Source: Bog-756 sp963813525 (lineage in GTDB: Bacteria; Actinomycetota; Acidimicrobiia; Acidimicrobiales; RAAP-2). From it: a DNA stretch of 64,000 nucleotides. The first letter of the stretch is position 1. Each line of letters begins with the position of its first letter. The notes beneath the pieces were generated by a model. The model saw nothing but the letters and a program-made list of their open reading frames with translations. It was not told the origin of the DNA and searched no databases. Positions 1 through 8,942 of the stretch are shown in pieces. The DNA lies in the NCBI GenBank assembly GCA_963813525.1, contig CAWEZI010000005.1, positions 248,001-312,000 on the forward strand, in the 5' to 3' direction. The position numbers were made by a program, and so were the translations under genes.

Positions 1-2163
1 ATCATCGGTTCGGTGCGGGAACGGATCGGGGAACGGGCGGCAGAAGTGGCCCCAGCCCTGGTCGAGCAGGTCCTACAACGTCACCCTCACCTGGACGGAG
101 AACAGGCGGCCGGGCTGTACAAATTGCTCACCTCGGGCAACGGCTACGACCTGGTGGTCGGTCAAGCTGGTACGGGCAAGTCCACACTGCTCGCGACCGC
201 CCGCATCGGTTGGGAACAGGCCGGCTACCGGGTCATCGGCACAGCTGTGGCCGCCCGAACGGCCGCCGACCTCGAAACCGGTACCGGCATCCCGAGTTCG
301 TCACTCACTCACCTGTTGGCCGACCTGAGGGAGGCGGGCGGGCTCACCAGCCGGCACGTGATCGTGGTCGACGAGGCATCCATGGTCGGGAGCCGCACAC
401 TGGACCAGCTCTGTCGTCATGCCGATGCGTCCGGCGCCAAGGTGGTCCTGGTAGGGGACAACCGCCAACTGTCGTCCATCGATGCCGGGGGAGCGCTTCG
501 GACGATGTCCCAAGAGCTGGGTACTGACGTGATCACCTTGACTACCAACCGCCGTCAGGCCGGCGCTGACCAGGACTGGGAACGGGAGGCGCTTGCGTCG
601 CTCAGGAGCGGAGATGTGGTCCCCGCCGTCCATGCCTACGTCGACCACGGCCGGGTGACCATCACCGGCTCGATCGACGAGGCACGCCACCGCCTGGTCG
701 AGGACTGGTGGACCGTCCACAGCGAGCACACCACCGCCATTCTGGCGGTGCGGAGAGTTGACGTCCGGGCGCTGAACGAGATGGTCCGGGATCACCGGAA
801 GGCGAGTGGTGAGCTGGGTGAGGACATCAGGATCGGTGACAAGACCTTCAGCGTGGGTGACCGGGTCATCTTCGAGCAGAACCAGCGAGTGAGGGAGCCA
901 GGATCAGAGGCCGGAGCGGCAACCGTCAGAATCCGCAACGGCACCTTTGCCAGCGTGGTCGGCGCCACCGATCCGTCACACCCCGGTGAACAGAGCGCTG
1001 TGACCAGGGAGGGTGACGTTCCTCGAGTGGAGGGTGACGATGTCACGGCCGGCCCGAAGGAGTCACCGACCGGCCTGGAAACCGGCTCGAGGACAGAGCT
1101 CGTGGTTGAGCTCGATGACGGGCGCCGGGCCCTCCTTCCCCAGGCCTACGTCGAGAGCTCAACCAGCCTCGGCTATGCCCTTACCGTCTTCCGCTCCCAG
1201 GGAATCACCGTGGACCACACCTTCGGCCTCGGTGGCGACACCCTCTTCCAGGAGGCCGGTTACACCCAGCTCTCCAGGGGACGCCTGTCGAACAACCTGT
1301 ACGTCACCGCACCGGAGAACCCACGTTGGGAGGTCGGACACCACGGTGATGGCACCGACCGTCGGGATGCGGTTGACTCGCTCGTCGACGCACTGGCTCG
1401 GAGTCGCGAGCAGACCATGGCCGTCGACCGATTGCCGGAGACGACGGTTCTCGCTCCTGACGACCTGGCCACCACCTATCACGAGCACGCCGCGCTCGGA
1501 GCCTGGTTGAACGATCACGCGCCAGCCGATGTCACCGATGAGTTGGCCGCAGCCCTTGATCGGGACCAGCGGGCCCGGGCCACCGGACGAAACCAAGCGG
1601 GAGCCGCACAGGACTTGGCGAGCCTGGCTGCAGCCCAGCGTGTCCGCAACCAATGGGTCGACCGTCACCAGGGGGAGATCAACCGTTGGTCCGGGATGGA
1701 GGGTGTCCTGCGACGGTATGAGTACCGGCTGGGCCGGGCAGCCACCTACACGTCGCCCGGGCACCTCACCGATCTACTCGGTTCGCTCCCCGACCGCCTG
1801 GCTGCCACCGAACGCTGGCAGACAGCCGCCGGTGCCATCGAGGCCTACCGATCCCGTTGGAATGTCACGGATACGGCAACGATGGGCCCCGAGCCGGCTG
1901 ATCCCGAGCAGCGCGACCATTGGCGCACGACCGTGGTCACCGTGGGAGCGGCAGGATTTCTCAGCGATCAAGGATCTCCCGGGTTTGAGTCGGAACGGGG
2001 GAGCCTGACGACTCATTGGGAAGCGATGCGGGCTGCTGACCGGTCACGAGAGGCGAATCGGTTACGGGACGATGGTGCCGTCGAGCCCTCGCCGGAACGT
2101 CACGATCGGAGGCGTCAGGACCGTGGCCTCGATCGAGATCGCGATTCCGGATTCGGCCTGTGA
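1..2163 (+). CDS. Conjugative relaxase-helicase (MobF/TraA type), C-terminal part, cut by window edge
   Basis: The frame is open from base 1, so the N-terminal TrwC-type relaxase domain that would nick oriT lies outside the window. The part present is about 720 residues of a RecD/TraA-like superfamily 1 helicase that would unwind the transferred strand. Walker A GQAGTGKS is coded at 160-183, Walker B VVDEAS at 364-381, GDNRQLSS at 454-477, a TNRR motif near 544, the late helicase block SLGYALTVFRSQGIT from 1165, and YTQLSRGR from 1261. The last 230 residues are charged and helical with no recognised domain, as is common in actinobacterial TraA proteins. The GTG at 13 is an internal codon, not a start. 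The gene points toward, and is convergent with, the AbiTii-like gene. The T4SS genes further right support a role in conjugation. The family assignment is firm; the exact relaxase subfamily is inferred. Confidence 0.88.
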   Translation: MIGSVRERIGERAAEVAPALVEQVLQRHPHLDGEQAAGLYKLLTSGNGYDLVVGQAGTGKSTLLATARIGWEQAGYRVIGTAVAARTAADLETGTGIPSSSLTHLLADLREAGGLTSRHVIVVDEASMVGSRTLDQLCRHADASGAKVVLVGDNRQLSSIDAGGALRTMSQELGTDVITLTTNRRQAGADQDWEREALASLRSGDVVPAVHAYVDHGRVTITGSIDEARHRLVEDWWTVHSEHTTAILAVRRVDVRALNEMVRDHRKASGELGEDIRIGDKTFSVGDRVIFEQNQRVREPGSEAGAATVRIRNGTFASVVGATDPSHPGEQSAVTREGDVPRVEGDDVTAGPKESPTGLETGSRTELVVELDDGRRALLPQAYVESSTSLGYALTVFRSQGITVDHTFGLGGDTLFQEAGYTQLSRGRLSNNLYVTAPENPRWEVGHHGDGTDRRDAVDSLVDALARSREQTMAVDRLPETTVLAPDDLATTYHEHAALGAWLNDHAPADVTDELAAALDRDQRARATGRNQAGAAQDLASLAAAQRVRNQWVDRHQGEINRWSGMEGVLRRYEYRLGRAATYTSPGHLTDLLGSLPDRLAATERWQTAAGAIEAYRSRWNVTDTATMGPEPADPEQRDHWRTTVVTVGAAGFLSDQGSPGFESERGSLTTHWEAMRAADRSREANRLRDDGAVEPSPERHDRRRQDRGLDRDRDSGFGL

Positions 2164-2427
2164 GCTCGGCCACACTCGACGACCAATCCAACGAGGAGAT
2201 CCGAGTCCATCGCTCCGGTTTGCCCAACATGACGCCCCGTCCCCGGACACTTCACCAGACTGGGCATACGGGACGGCCCCAGCCAGCAACTCGGCGTGAC
2301 CTGGGCCGGAGCCGCAAGAGGTTCGGCGACTGGGACGGAATCCCCTCGGCAGGTTCCTTGGCTATCTGAGGGCCCTGAGTGGGTGTGTCCCAATCCGCGA
2401 GTTCACAAGAGCCAGCCACGACAGTCT

Positions 2428-3486
2428 TCATGTCTCATCATTGTCCGGACCCTGGGAAGCAGGCGAACCCTGACTTACGGCAAGGCTCGACTCGTGAAGA
2501 GATAAGATCTCACCAGTCAACAAGTAGGTCTGTACTACGCACAGGTCGACTTCTTCCTGCGTGACAGCATCATGAACGCCCTTCTGCGAAAGCTTGTCCA
2601 GAGTGTCGATTCGAGCATCGACGTCGTCAAGGGCAGCGTGAACAGCCCGCTTGGCCGTATTGCCGCCGAGTCCTCCCTCGAGCCCCGCGACAAGCCGATT
2701 GCGGTAGTTCGAGACGCCTACAGGATGGCTCTTCCCATTGGAATCGATGTGCTGCTCGGCCTGTGCGGGGAAGACAACATCGGCTACCGATTCGAGTACT
2801 CGTCGGCAGGATAGGAGCGCATGACTCAAGCTCTCTGGGTCGCCATCCCTAGCTCGGCGATATGAGGCATTCAACTTGTCCAAACCATCCGGCGCCAGTG
2901 CCGCAAGGAATCGATCGACACGTCGGCGATGGCGGTCGAACACGGTCGCACTCGTTGATGAGAGCGTGAGCTCGGCCTCGGAGCGACACAAATAAATGTA
3001 CGTTCGGTGCCGGATGCGACCCAAGATTTCCTCGTCGACCTGGATCCGGCTCTCCATCACTGCACGTCTCGGCAGGTCGGGCATCTCCTCCATCCAGACG
3101 CCTTGACGGAGGGAGAGTACCCGCTCCAGCTCATCGACTGCCCCCCCGATCATGTTGCCACTTCCATCGTCAGTGAAGTGGGGTCTCAAATTGTCTGGGA
3201 TCTGGCTGGGGGACCGTTCCTCAAGCCAGTGCTCAAAGAGAGCCCGGTGACGTTCGGTCGCCGTTGTCGGATCCAGATCCGGCCAGATCGCCTGTAGCTC
3301 CGACTGGGCCAAGTACCGGGTGCCACCCATGGGACGAAGATCCTCACGAGCGAACCAGGCCTCGTCCTGGTCTCCCCGCTGCATGGCAATCCGCAGTGCC
3401 CGACGGACGCTCGCTGACAGCGGAACGACCTCGAATTCGTCAAGTGCCACTCGTACCAGATCGAGAAGATAATCGGTCTCGGTCAT
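2428..3486 (-). CDS. AbiTii-domain-like protein, possible abortive-infection factor
   Basis: A 352-residue protein starting at the ATG at 3486; an upstream extension to 3543 looks non-coding. Residues about 5-50 follow the pattern of the AbiTii domain (LVRVALDEFEVVPLSASVR, then LRIAMQRGD and a W-x-x-x-E stretch), known from lactococcal abortive infection and from many uncharacterised proteins. The C-terminal 150 residues contain a conserved-looking block, SCRRVLESVADVVFP, then YRNRL, KGVHDAVTQEEVDLCVVQTYL, that accompanies AbiTii in other actinobacterial proteins and may be a HEPN-like helical domain. There are no membrane segments. It lies between the relaxase and the T4SS operon, a common cargo position in conjugative elements, with its 3' end facing the relaxase and its 5' end divergent from the next gene. 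The defence role is inferred from domain resemblance only. Confidence 0.6.
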   Translation of the reverse strand: MTETDYLLDLVRVALDEFEVVPLSASVRRALRIAMQRGDQDEAWFAREDLRPMGGTRYLAQSELQAIWPDLDPTTATERHRALFEHWLEERSPSQIPDNLRPHFTDDGSGNMIGGAVDELERVLSLRQGVWMEEMPDLPRRAVMESRIQVDEEILGRIRHRTYIYLCRSEAELTLSSTSATVFDRHRRRVDRFLAALAPDGLDKLNASYRRARDGDPESLSHALLSCRRVLESVADVVFPAQAEQHIDSNGKSHPVGVSNYRNRLVAGLEGGLGGNTAKRAVHAALDDVDARIDTLDKLSQKGVHDAVTQEEVDLCVVQTYLLTGEILSLHESSLAVSQGSPASQGPDNDET

Positions 3487-3746
3487 GACTCGGGTTCCTT
3501 CGGAGTCCACCGACCTGCATCGCCGTCCTCGACGACAAGCCATAGGTCAGTCGCAGTTGCGTGAGCGAGATTCCCCACTAAGAGAGTACTCACGTCCGGC
3601 TGACCAATTGGGACGTCGATGCTGTGGGCTCTGACCTCAAGAGTTCATGCTCAGCGACCACCGGACAAGTCTACGAGCAACGTTGCCTAACCCGATCAGA
3701 TCTCGAGCACGAGTGCTGCCAAGCGCCGCGTGCAACGATTGACCTC

Positions 3747-4721
3747 ATGGGTCCATTCACCTTGCCCATCTATGACAAAGCCCAAGACCTTTTTGCCGAG
3801 GCTTGTCTGAACGTTCATTGGTATTGGAATGCCACGTTCGGCCAGCACGAGGCGGGGGTGTACGCGCCGATCGAGAGCTTCGTCACGAAGATTGCGATTC
3901 TGGACGACGCGCACTACTCCGAACAGTACGGGCAGGCTTATTCGGTGTTCAAAGAAGGCCGTCGGGATGGGCGGACCGTCAACGGACTTATGTTCGTTCG
4001 CAATGCTGAGATCCACTCTGTGACCCGCCAAGAGTTGTCGGAGGCTGGCCTGATCGGCATCCCTGGCCCGGTGCAAGCGCTACGAGAGCGGCTTGCGTGG
4101 CTTCCGTTCGCCGAGTTGCCCCGGGACTACGTTGAGCGCTCGGATGGAACTCCTCGAGCGTCACGGAGAAGGATCGCCGCCTACAAGTGTGAGGTCGGAG
4201 ACAAGACCGTCCTCGACACGATGATGACTGCTCTCGGGTTCTTCATGTCGCTCGACTCCGAACTGGTGACGCCCGAGGCACTCAAGCACTTTCCGCTGCA
4301 GGGAGGCTTCCCGCGGTCGTATGAGCGGCTCGCACCATTTTGGCCGCCGTATAGAGAATGGGCAATGGAACAGTCGAGGGCTCTCCCGGCCGCATCGGAG
4401 CGCGAGGTCGTCCGTCGGATTGTCAACAACGGACGTACCGTTGGATTGGCTGGATACAGCCCGCTGATCGGGTGGACCAGGAACGGCTGGTGGGAAACCG
4501 TCAACGATATCGCTCACGACATCAAGCGAAAGTACCGGTATTACGTCGTCACGGACGTTGGGCAAGTCGAACTAACACTCGCAGAGGGCCGAGTAACCGC
4601 TGTCACCGGTGACGAAAACGTCTTGGATCGTCTTCCTACGGACCAGCGCGACCTAGAACGCCTCACGGCTCAGCGAGACACATTGTTGGACATGTACCTC
4701 CAAAACCGGCGGGAACCGTAG
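3747..4721 (+). CDS. Hypothetical protein, 324 residues
   Basis: Start chosen at the ATG at 3747 (MGPFTLPIYDKAQDLF); the open frame reaches back to 3624 but that stretch is Cys- and Ser-rich and looks non-coding. The protein is soluble, rich in aromatic residues (VHWYWN, RNGWWETVND) and ends in a charged helical tail (DQRDLERLTAQRD). I recognise no catalytic motif or family. It is transcribed divergently from the AbiTii-like gene across a 260-bp gap and is convergent with the DUF4913-like gene, so it is probably a monocistronic cargo gene of the conjugative element. Base composition resembles the flanks. Coding status rests on length, natural residue composition and the lack of a credible competing frame. 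Confidence 0.65.
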   Translation: MGPFTLPIYDKAQDLFAEACLNVHWYWNATFGQHEAGVYAPIESFVTKIAILDDAHYSEQYGQAYSVFKEGRRDGRTVNGLMFVRNAEIHSVTRQELSEAGLIGIPGPVQALRERLAWLPFAELPRDYVERSDGTPRASRRRIAAYKCEVGDKTVLDTMMTALGFFMSLDSELVTPEALKHFPLQGGFPRSYERLAPFWPPYREWAMEQSRALPAASEREVVRRIVNNGRTVGLAGYSPLIGWTRNGWWETVNDIAHDIKRKYRYYVVTDVGQVELTLAEGRVTAVTGDENVLDRLPTDQRDLERLTAQRDTLLDMYLQNRREP

Positions 4722-4856
4722 GACGCATCGTCCACCCCGAAAGCCCAGACCTAAAGTGACGGCTATCGAAACGCGCCATCGGCCGTTGGAGGTGGCCGAA
4801 TGACGATCCTCATGCGGCACGGCTCGACAGCTTGCTTGAACCGTCGGGAGTTGGAA

Positions 4857-5384
4857 CTATTCGGGTCTGTCTCTCAGCTGATTGCTCAGCAATCTCCGCT
4901 CTCCAATCCAGCGAGGATCCTCTGTGACTGTTCGTTCGGAATAGTGCTCGACAGCTGTGCAGCCCGGCCCGTCGCCAATCGACTGGCGGATGCGCTCCCG
5001 GCACTTCTCGGCGGCTTCGTGCCAGTCCAATGCAGCGCTTGGCTCATCCGACGGGTTCACGCCGAGCCATGCCGTGCGGAGGGCGATGAGCTCGTTCACA
5101 GCGAAGCCATGCTGCCACCAGCATGGCACCAACCAGTCGCCAGCGGCCGCGTACTGTCTCTGTAACTCGTCGACCCACTTGGCAAGTGGTTCGAGTTCGG
5201 CCACCTGCTCCTCAGGTGACGGCCACCGCCGGGTGTCGTTCGTCGAGTTCACGCTGCCCTGTTCGAGCTTCCCGCCACCGTCCCTCTTGGCGAGTTCGCG
5301 CCGCATTTGGATCAGCTGGGCCTCCAGACCCTCAATCCGATTGGCGAGGAGGCCCAGGCCCGCTATCTGTCGGTCATCGTCCAT
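4857..5384 (-). CDS. DUF4913-like conjugative-element protein
   Basis: A 175-residue protein from the ATG at 5384, which overlaps the 3' end of the VirD4 gene by 22 bp and so is probably translationally coupled. The N-terminal 35 residues form a likely coiled coil (IAGLGLLANRIEGLEAQL). The central part has the tryptophan pattern of the actinobacterial DUF4913 family: PLAKWVDELQRQYAAAGDW, then PCWWQHGFAVNELIALRTAW, then DWHEAAEKCRERIRQ. DUF4913 proteins are found beside VirD4/TraG genes in actinobacterial integrative elements; their function is unknown. It is the last gene of the leftward conjugation operon. Confidence 0.7.
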   Translation of the reverse strand: MDDDRQIAGLGLLANRIEGLEAQLIQMRRELAKRDGGGKLEQGSVNSTNDTRRWPSPEEQVAELEPLAKWVDELQRQYAAAGDWLVPCWWQHGFAVNELIALRTAWLGVNPSDEPSAALDWHEAAEKCRERIRQSIGDGPGCTAVEHYSERTVTEDPRWIGERRLLSNQLRDRPE

Positions 5385-7150
5385 GGGGCAATGCTCCAGT
5401 CGGCTGCGTCTTTCACAATGGCTGCAAGCTCTCGATCTCTGCGCCACGGAGGCAGATCGGCGATACGGGGTCTGAGGTGTGAGGACACCACTACCGCGTG
5501 ATGCGGTGGAAGGTTGGCGATGTCCTCGATAGGCAGCACTGCTGTGCGCCGCGCAGTCCACGAACTGACCTTTCCACTGGGACCGTACGTGGTGTTCTCG
5601 ACCTGCTCATCGTGATCACCGGCCAGACGGCTGATTTCCGTCAGGAACGAAATGTCCTTCTGCCCTCCCCAGACGAGAGTGATGTTGGCCAGATCACGGA
5701 GCGCTCGCTCGCCGGCCTCGCCCCAGACGTTGCGGGCAGATGCCACTGACTGCAAGATGACTGCGGTGGTGATGCCGAGACCACCTAGCTCGGCGACCAG
5801 TTTGGGCAGGTCACCAAGCGGTGCGATGTTGGCGCACTCGTCCAGCATGAGGAGGAGCGCCGCCTCGAGCCGCCGTGTGGCCGAATCCGCGGCTTGGCGG
5901 CGTGACTCATCGACGATGTCCTCGATGAGGGCGGCGACAATGGGGGCGACCGAATGCTGCGCTCCGGGGGAGCCCATGAGGTAGATCGTTCCGGAGTGTT
6001 CCAAGAACTTGGCTGCATCGAACGTGTCGTGGTCGACCCGAGTGGCCTCCAGCACCTTGGGGTCAGCAAAGCAGTCGAACGCCCGACGCACGGTGGCCCA
6101 GATCGAGTCTCGATGTCGTGGCTCCACCCTGGTGGAGGCAGCCAGATCTTGGCTCCAACCACGCGCCGCCCTCGGGTGGCTGGAAAGAATGTGGACCGGA
6201 TCACCTGCTCCGGGGCGGCGCGACCACGTAAGGAGACGGTCGACGCCCAGGCCCTCGAGGGCAGCCGCGTGGAGATAGCAGCGGATGACCGATGCTGCCA
6301 CCTGCTCCCAGTAGTCACCACCGCCATCCACCGCCTGTCCGACCCCGGCGAATCCGGCGAACCCTCGCGCCCGGAGGATGGCCACCTGAGGCACCTCGCA
6401 GCCCTTGACCGGATTCCAGCGCAGCTTCTGAGCCCCCGGTACAAGGTCCTGGGGATCGAACACATGGACCGGCCCGCATGCGGCCCGCATTGAAATCGTG
6501 TCCATGTAGGTGTCGTGCCGAGTTGCCGTCACCACGGTCGGACCCTTGTGTCGAAGCACAGAGGGGATCACGAAGCCCTCACCCTTGCCTACCCGGGGCA
6601 CTCCGAGGGCGAGGATGTAGTCCTCCGACTTGGCGAAGAGCCGGGTGCCGGTTGCGACGTCTACTCCAAGCGCCACGGGCTCACGCACTGCGGCGGCACT
6701 GCTCCCGAAGATGGCGACGGTGTGTCGTTCGACGGCCTTGCGTCCCATACGGCGCTCGACCTCGGCCCGTCCGACCTTGGCGGCGCCTCCACCCAGCCCG
6801 CCGAGCGACCTCTGGGCCCGACGAATCAGGCGAAAGGCCATGATTGCGGTGGCCACGAGGAGCAGTTCGGTGACGGCCAGGGCCGTCCACATAGCGACCG
6901 GCCCGGGTAGAAGAGGCCGGGCCCTCGGTCCCCAGGCCAGCTTCGGGTCGCCGGGGTGGCTCCACAGGCGGAGGAACGCCGTGGCCCCTGAGCCGATGCC
7001 ACCGGGGACGACGTGGTGGGCACCGAAGGCGAGCGAGGCCAACTGGCCGGCTAGGTCGGTGGCCACGCCCTCGCCGATGACGAATCCGATCACGACCAGG
7101 AACACCAGGAACGTGCCATCGAAGGGGGTTTGGGACTGGGACTGGTTCAT
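5363..7150 (-). CDS. Type IV coupling protein, VirD4/TraG family ATPase
   Basis: A 595-residue membrane ATPase that would link the relaxosome to the secretion channel. The start is the ATG at 7150; the frame upstream encodes only Arg/Pro-rich shadow. Two N-terminal membrane segments lie near residues 13-30 and 88-108, as in VirD4. Walker A GVPRVGKGEG is at 183-192 and Walker B LLMLDECANIAPLGDLPKL has D437 and E438, followed by the sensor-like stretch TTAVILQSVASA. The final part WGGQKDISFLTEISRLAGD fits the TraM-recognition region of actinobacterial TraG proteins. It follows the 66-residue gene by 13 bp and overlaps the DUF4913-like gene, inside one operon with VirB4 and the other channel genes. 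Confidence 0.92.
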   Translation of the reverse strand: MNQSQSQTPFDGTFLVFLVVIGFVIGEGVATDLAGQLASLAFGAHHVVPGGIGSGATAFLRLWSHPGDPKLAWGPRARPLLPGPVAMWTALAVTELLLVATAIMAFRLIRRAQRSLGGLGGGAAKVGRAEVERRMGRKAVERHTVAIFGSSAAAVREPVALGVDVATGTRLFAKSEDYILALGVPRVGKGEGFVIPSVLRHKGPTVVTATRHDTYMDTISMRAACGPVHVFDPQDLVPGAQKLRWNPVKGCEVPQVAILRARGFAGFAGVGQAVDGGGDYWEQVAASVIRCYLHAAALEGLGVDRLLTWSRRPGAGDPVHILSSHPRAARGWSQDLAASTRVEPRHRDSIWATVRRAFDCFADPKVLEATRVDHDTFDAAKFLEHSGTIYLMGSPGAQHSVAPIVAALIEDIVDESRRQAADSATRRLEAALLLMLDECANIAPLGDLPKLVAELGGLGITTAVILQSVASARNVWGEAGERALRDLANITLVWGGQKDISFLTEISRLAGDHDEQVENTTYGPSGKVSSWTARRTAVLPIEDIANLPPHHAVVVSSHLRPRIADLPPWRRDRELAAIVKDAADWSIAPWTMTDR

Positions 7151-7163
7151 GGAGAGGCTCGTT

Positions 7164-7364
7164 TCATGGGTTGGCGCCGGTCTCGAAGAACGAGAGCTGC
7201 ACCGGCGTAGAGCGAGGCCGCGAGCAGAGATCGTCGGCCGCCGCGGATGGAACGGGCTCGGGCGGCCCAACGGAGGGGTGCGGTGCCATCGTCGACCGCC
7301 TCGGGCGGAAGGGGATGATCGTGGCCAGGGGGTCAGCATCGTGGACCGGCTCGGACGTTGTCAT
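7164..7364 (-). CDS. Small translationally coupled protein of the conjugation operon
   Basis: A 66-residue protein whose ATG at 7364 shares its A with the TGA stop of the upstream NlpC/P60 gene (TGATG), a coupling arrangement used elsewhere in this operon. The sequence has a Pro/Ser-rich middle flanked by two hydrophobic-basic patches, PLATIIPFRPRRS near residues 12-24 and VQLSFFETG near 55-63. There is no membrane helix or known domain. It sits directly before VirD4. Its conserved-looking ends suggest a short docking peptide, but this is inference. Confidence 0.6.
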   Translation of the reverse strand: MTTSEPVHDADPLATIIPFRPRRSTMAPHPSVGPPEPVPSAAADDLCSRPRSTPVQLSFFETGANP

Positions 7365-8338
7365 CAGGTGGCCGTCGATTGAGAGACGGGATCGGCCGCT
7401 CCGAGTACAACCTGGCTGCTCCAGGCCGCACCGACGCTCATGGGGATGGTGTCGACGCGCACATCGGCCCCGGTGTAGGGCGCGTCGACCATGGCGCTTC
7501 CGCCGACGTAGATCCCGACGTGGTCGGCATAGTCCCCGGTACCGAAGAAGATCAGGTCTCCGGGAACCAGCTGGCCCATGGCCACGCGTGGCTCGACGTT
7601 CCACTGGTCGTTGGCCACCCGGGGTACCACCACTCCGGCCAGTCCGTAGGCCCAGACGACCAGCCCAGAGCAGTCGAACCCGGTCTTCGGGCTCGTGCCA
7701 CCCCAGACATAGGGCGTGCCGATCTGTGATTCGGCGTAGGCGACGGCGGCCGCCTGGACGACCGTGGGCAGACCGGACGAGGTCCCGGTTCCGGTACTGG
7801 CAGCCACGGTGCTTCCAGATGCCGTGTAGCTGGCCGCTGTCGCCAGCACCTGGGCGGCGTAGCCCGCTGAGGCGGCCTGGCACGCAGGGCCAGGATTGCC
7901 GCAGTTGTAGGCGACCAGGGCCGACGTGGGGTTGGCCACGATTCCGAGGGAGCACAGGTAGCGGGCAGCGGCGTAGGTGGCATCGGTCGGATCGAACGGG
8001 CTGGGAGGAACGGCCCCGTCGGCGGGAGTCGGTCGGTCGTAGGCGGCGAACGTGGCCGGTTCGAACTGGAAGAGACCCTCGGCTCCGGCCGATGAGGTGA
8101 CCGCCGTGTCGAAGTCCGACTCGGTGTGGGCCACTGCGGCCAACAGAGTCCACGGCACCCCACAGCTACTGGCTACCGACGCCTGCTGGAACAGGGCAAG
8201 GAGGGCCACCGGGATAGTCGAGTTGGCCACGGACGACGGATCGTCGCCGGCCACGGCAGGAGCTCCTCCGGCGACGGCGCACGCCACCACCAGGCAGAGA
8301 CCGATGATGATCGCCGCGACCTTCCCAATCGTGCTCAT
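7364..8338 (-). CDS. Secreted lytic transglycosylase plus NlpC/P60 peptidase (VirB1-like)
   Basis: A 324-residue bifunctional cell-wall hydrolase that would open peptidoglycan for the conjugation channel. The start at 8338 gives a good signal peptide (residues 1-30, hydrophobic core AAIIIGLCLVVACAVAGG). Residues about 45-155 form an SLT-type transglycosylase with catalytic E73 in HTESDFD, then GLFQFEPATF and VAYNCGNPG. A Ser/Thr-rich linker (165-190) leads to an NlpC/P60 domain with C223 in FDCSGLV, H273 in DHVGIYVGG and GDLIFF. This two-domain layout is typical of Gram-positive T4SS hydrolases. An in-frame ATG at 8386 would overlap the upstream gene by 20 bp but would add a non-signal N-terminus. 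Confidence 0.9.
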   Translation of the reverse strand: MSTIGKVAAIIIGLCLVVACAVAGGAPAVAGDDPSSVANSTIPVALLALFQQASVASSCGVPWTLLAAVAHTESDFDTAVTSSAGAEGLFQFEPATFAAYDRPTPADGAVPPSPFDPTDATYAAARYLCSLGIVANPTSALVAYNCGNPGPACQAASAGYAAQVLATAASYTASGSTVAASTGTGTSSGLPTVVQAAAVAYAESQIGTPYVWGGTSPKTGFDCSGLVVWAYGLAGVVVPRVANDQWNVEPRVAMGQLVPGDLIFFGTGDYADHVGIYVGGSAMVDAPYTGADVRVDTIPMSVGAAWSSQVVLGAADPVSQSTAT

Positions 8339-8366
8339 CCCGACACCGCTTCCACAGGGCCTGCGG

Positions 8367-8942
8367 TCACGAGCCGGATCCGACATCGGTGACGACCCAG
8401 GCCGAGGCCTTCGCTATGCCCGTCGGGCCGACAAGGCGCAGCGTGATTCGTTCGTCCACCGGCACCTCCGAGGACAGGCCGGCATCGGTGGTCACGACGG
8501 TGCGACCGGTGACGACCACAGCGACCTGACCGGAACCGGCCGCAACGACAGGACCGGGAGGGTCCAGCACCACAGTCGTCCTGCGGTCTTCCACCACCCA
8601 GGCCTGCGGCCACGTCACCGGTCGGGACAGTACGAGGGCTGGGGCCAGTGCGGCTCGCATGATCGTGTCGCCCTCGGGGTGTGTCCCGTCAGTGGTGTCG
8701 GTGGCCTCGACGAACTCTTCGGCCACCCGTTGTGCGTCACTGCCTGGCCCCGACGCCACCGGCCCAATTGTCGTTGTGACCGCGGAATCGGGGGTCTCCT
8801 GTAATCCCACTCCGGATGCCCCAGAGTCGGTGCGGGCGGAGTGGGGGAGAGTGGCATCGATCGCGCCGAAGAGCACCAGCCCGATCGAGATGCCGATCCC
8901 CAGGCGGGACCAGGTGAGGTGGGGCATCCTCCTGGTCGTCAC
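8367..8942 (-). CDS. Single-pass T4SS protein, TcpC/VirB8-like
   Basis: A 191-residue protein. The GTG at 8942 overlaps the stop of VirB4 as GTGA, so I prefer it to the ATG at 8927. One membrane segment lies near residues 11-26 (LGIGISIGLVLFGAI), with a short cytoplasmic tail and a long outside part. After a low-complexity linker, the stretch from AQRVAEEFVEATD onward has the size and strand pattern of the NTF2-like fold seen in TcpC and VirB8 conjugation proteins, ending in TLRLVGPTGIAKASAWVV. The fold call is inference from size, topology and operon position, not a clear motif. Confidence 0.68.
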   Translation of the reverse strand: MTTRRMPHLTWSRLGIGISIGLVLFGAIDATLPHSARTDSGASGVGLQETPDSAVTTTIGPVASGPGSDAQRVAEEFVEATDTTDGTHPEGDTIMRAALAPALVLSRPVTWPQAWVVEDRRTTVVLDPPGPVVAAGSGQVAVVVTGRTVVTTDAGLSSEVPVDERITLRLVGPTGIAKASAWVVTDVGSGS

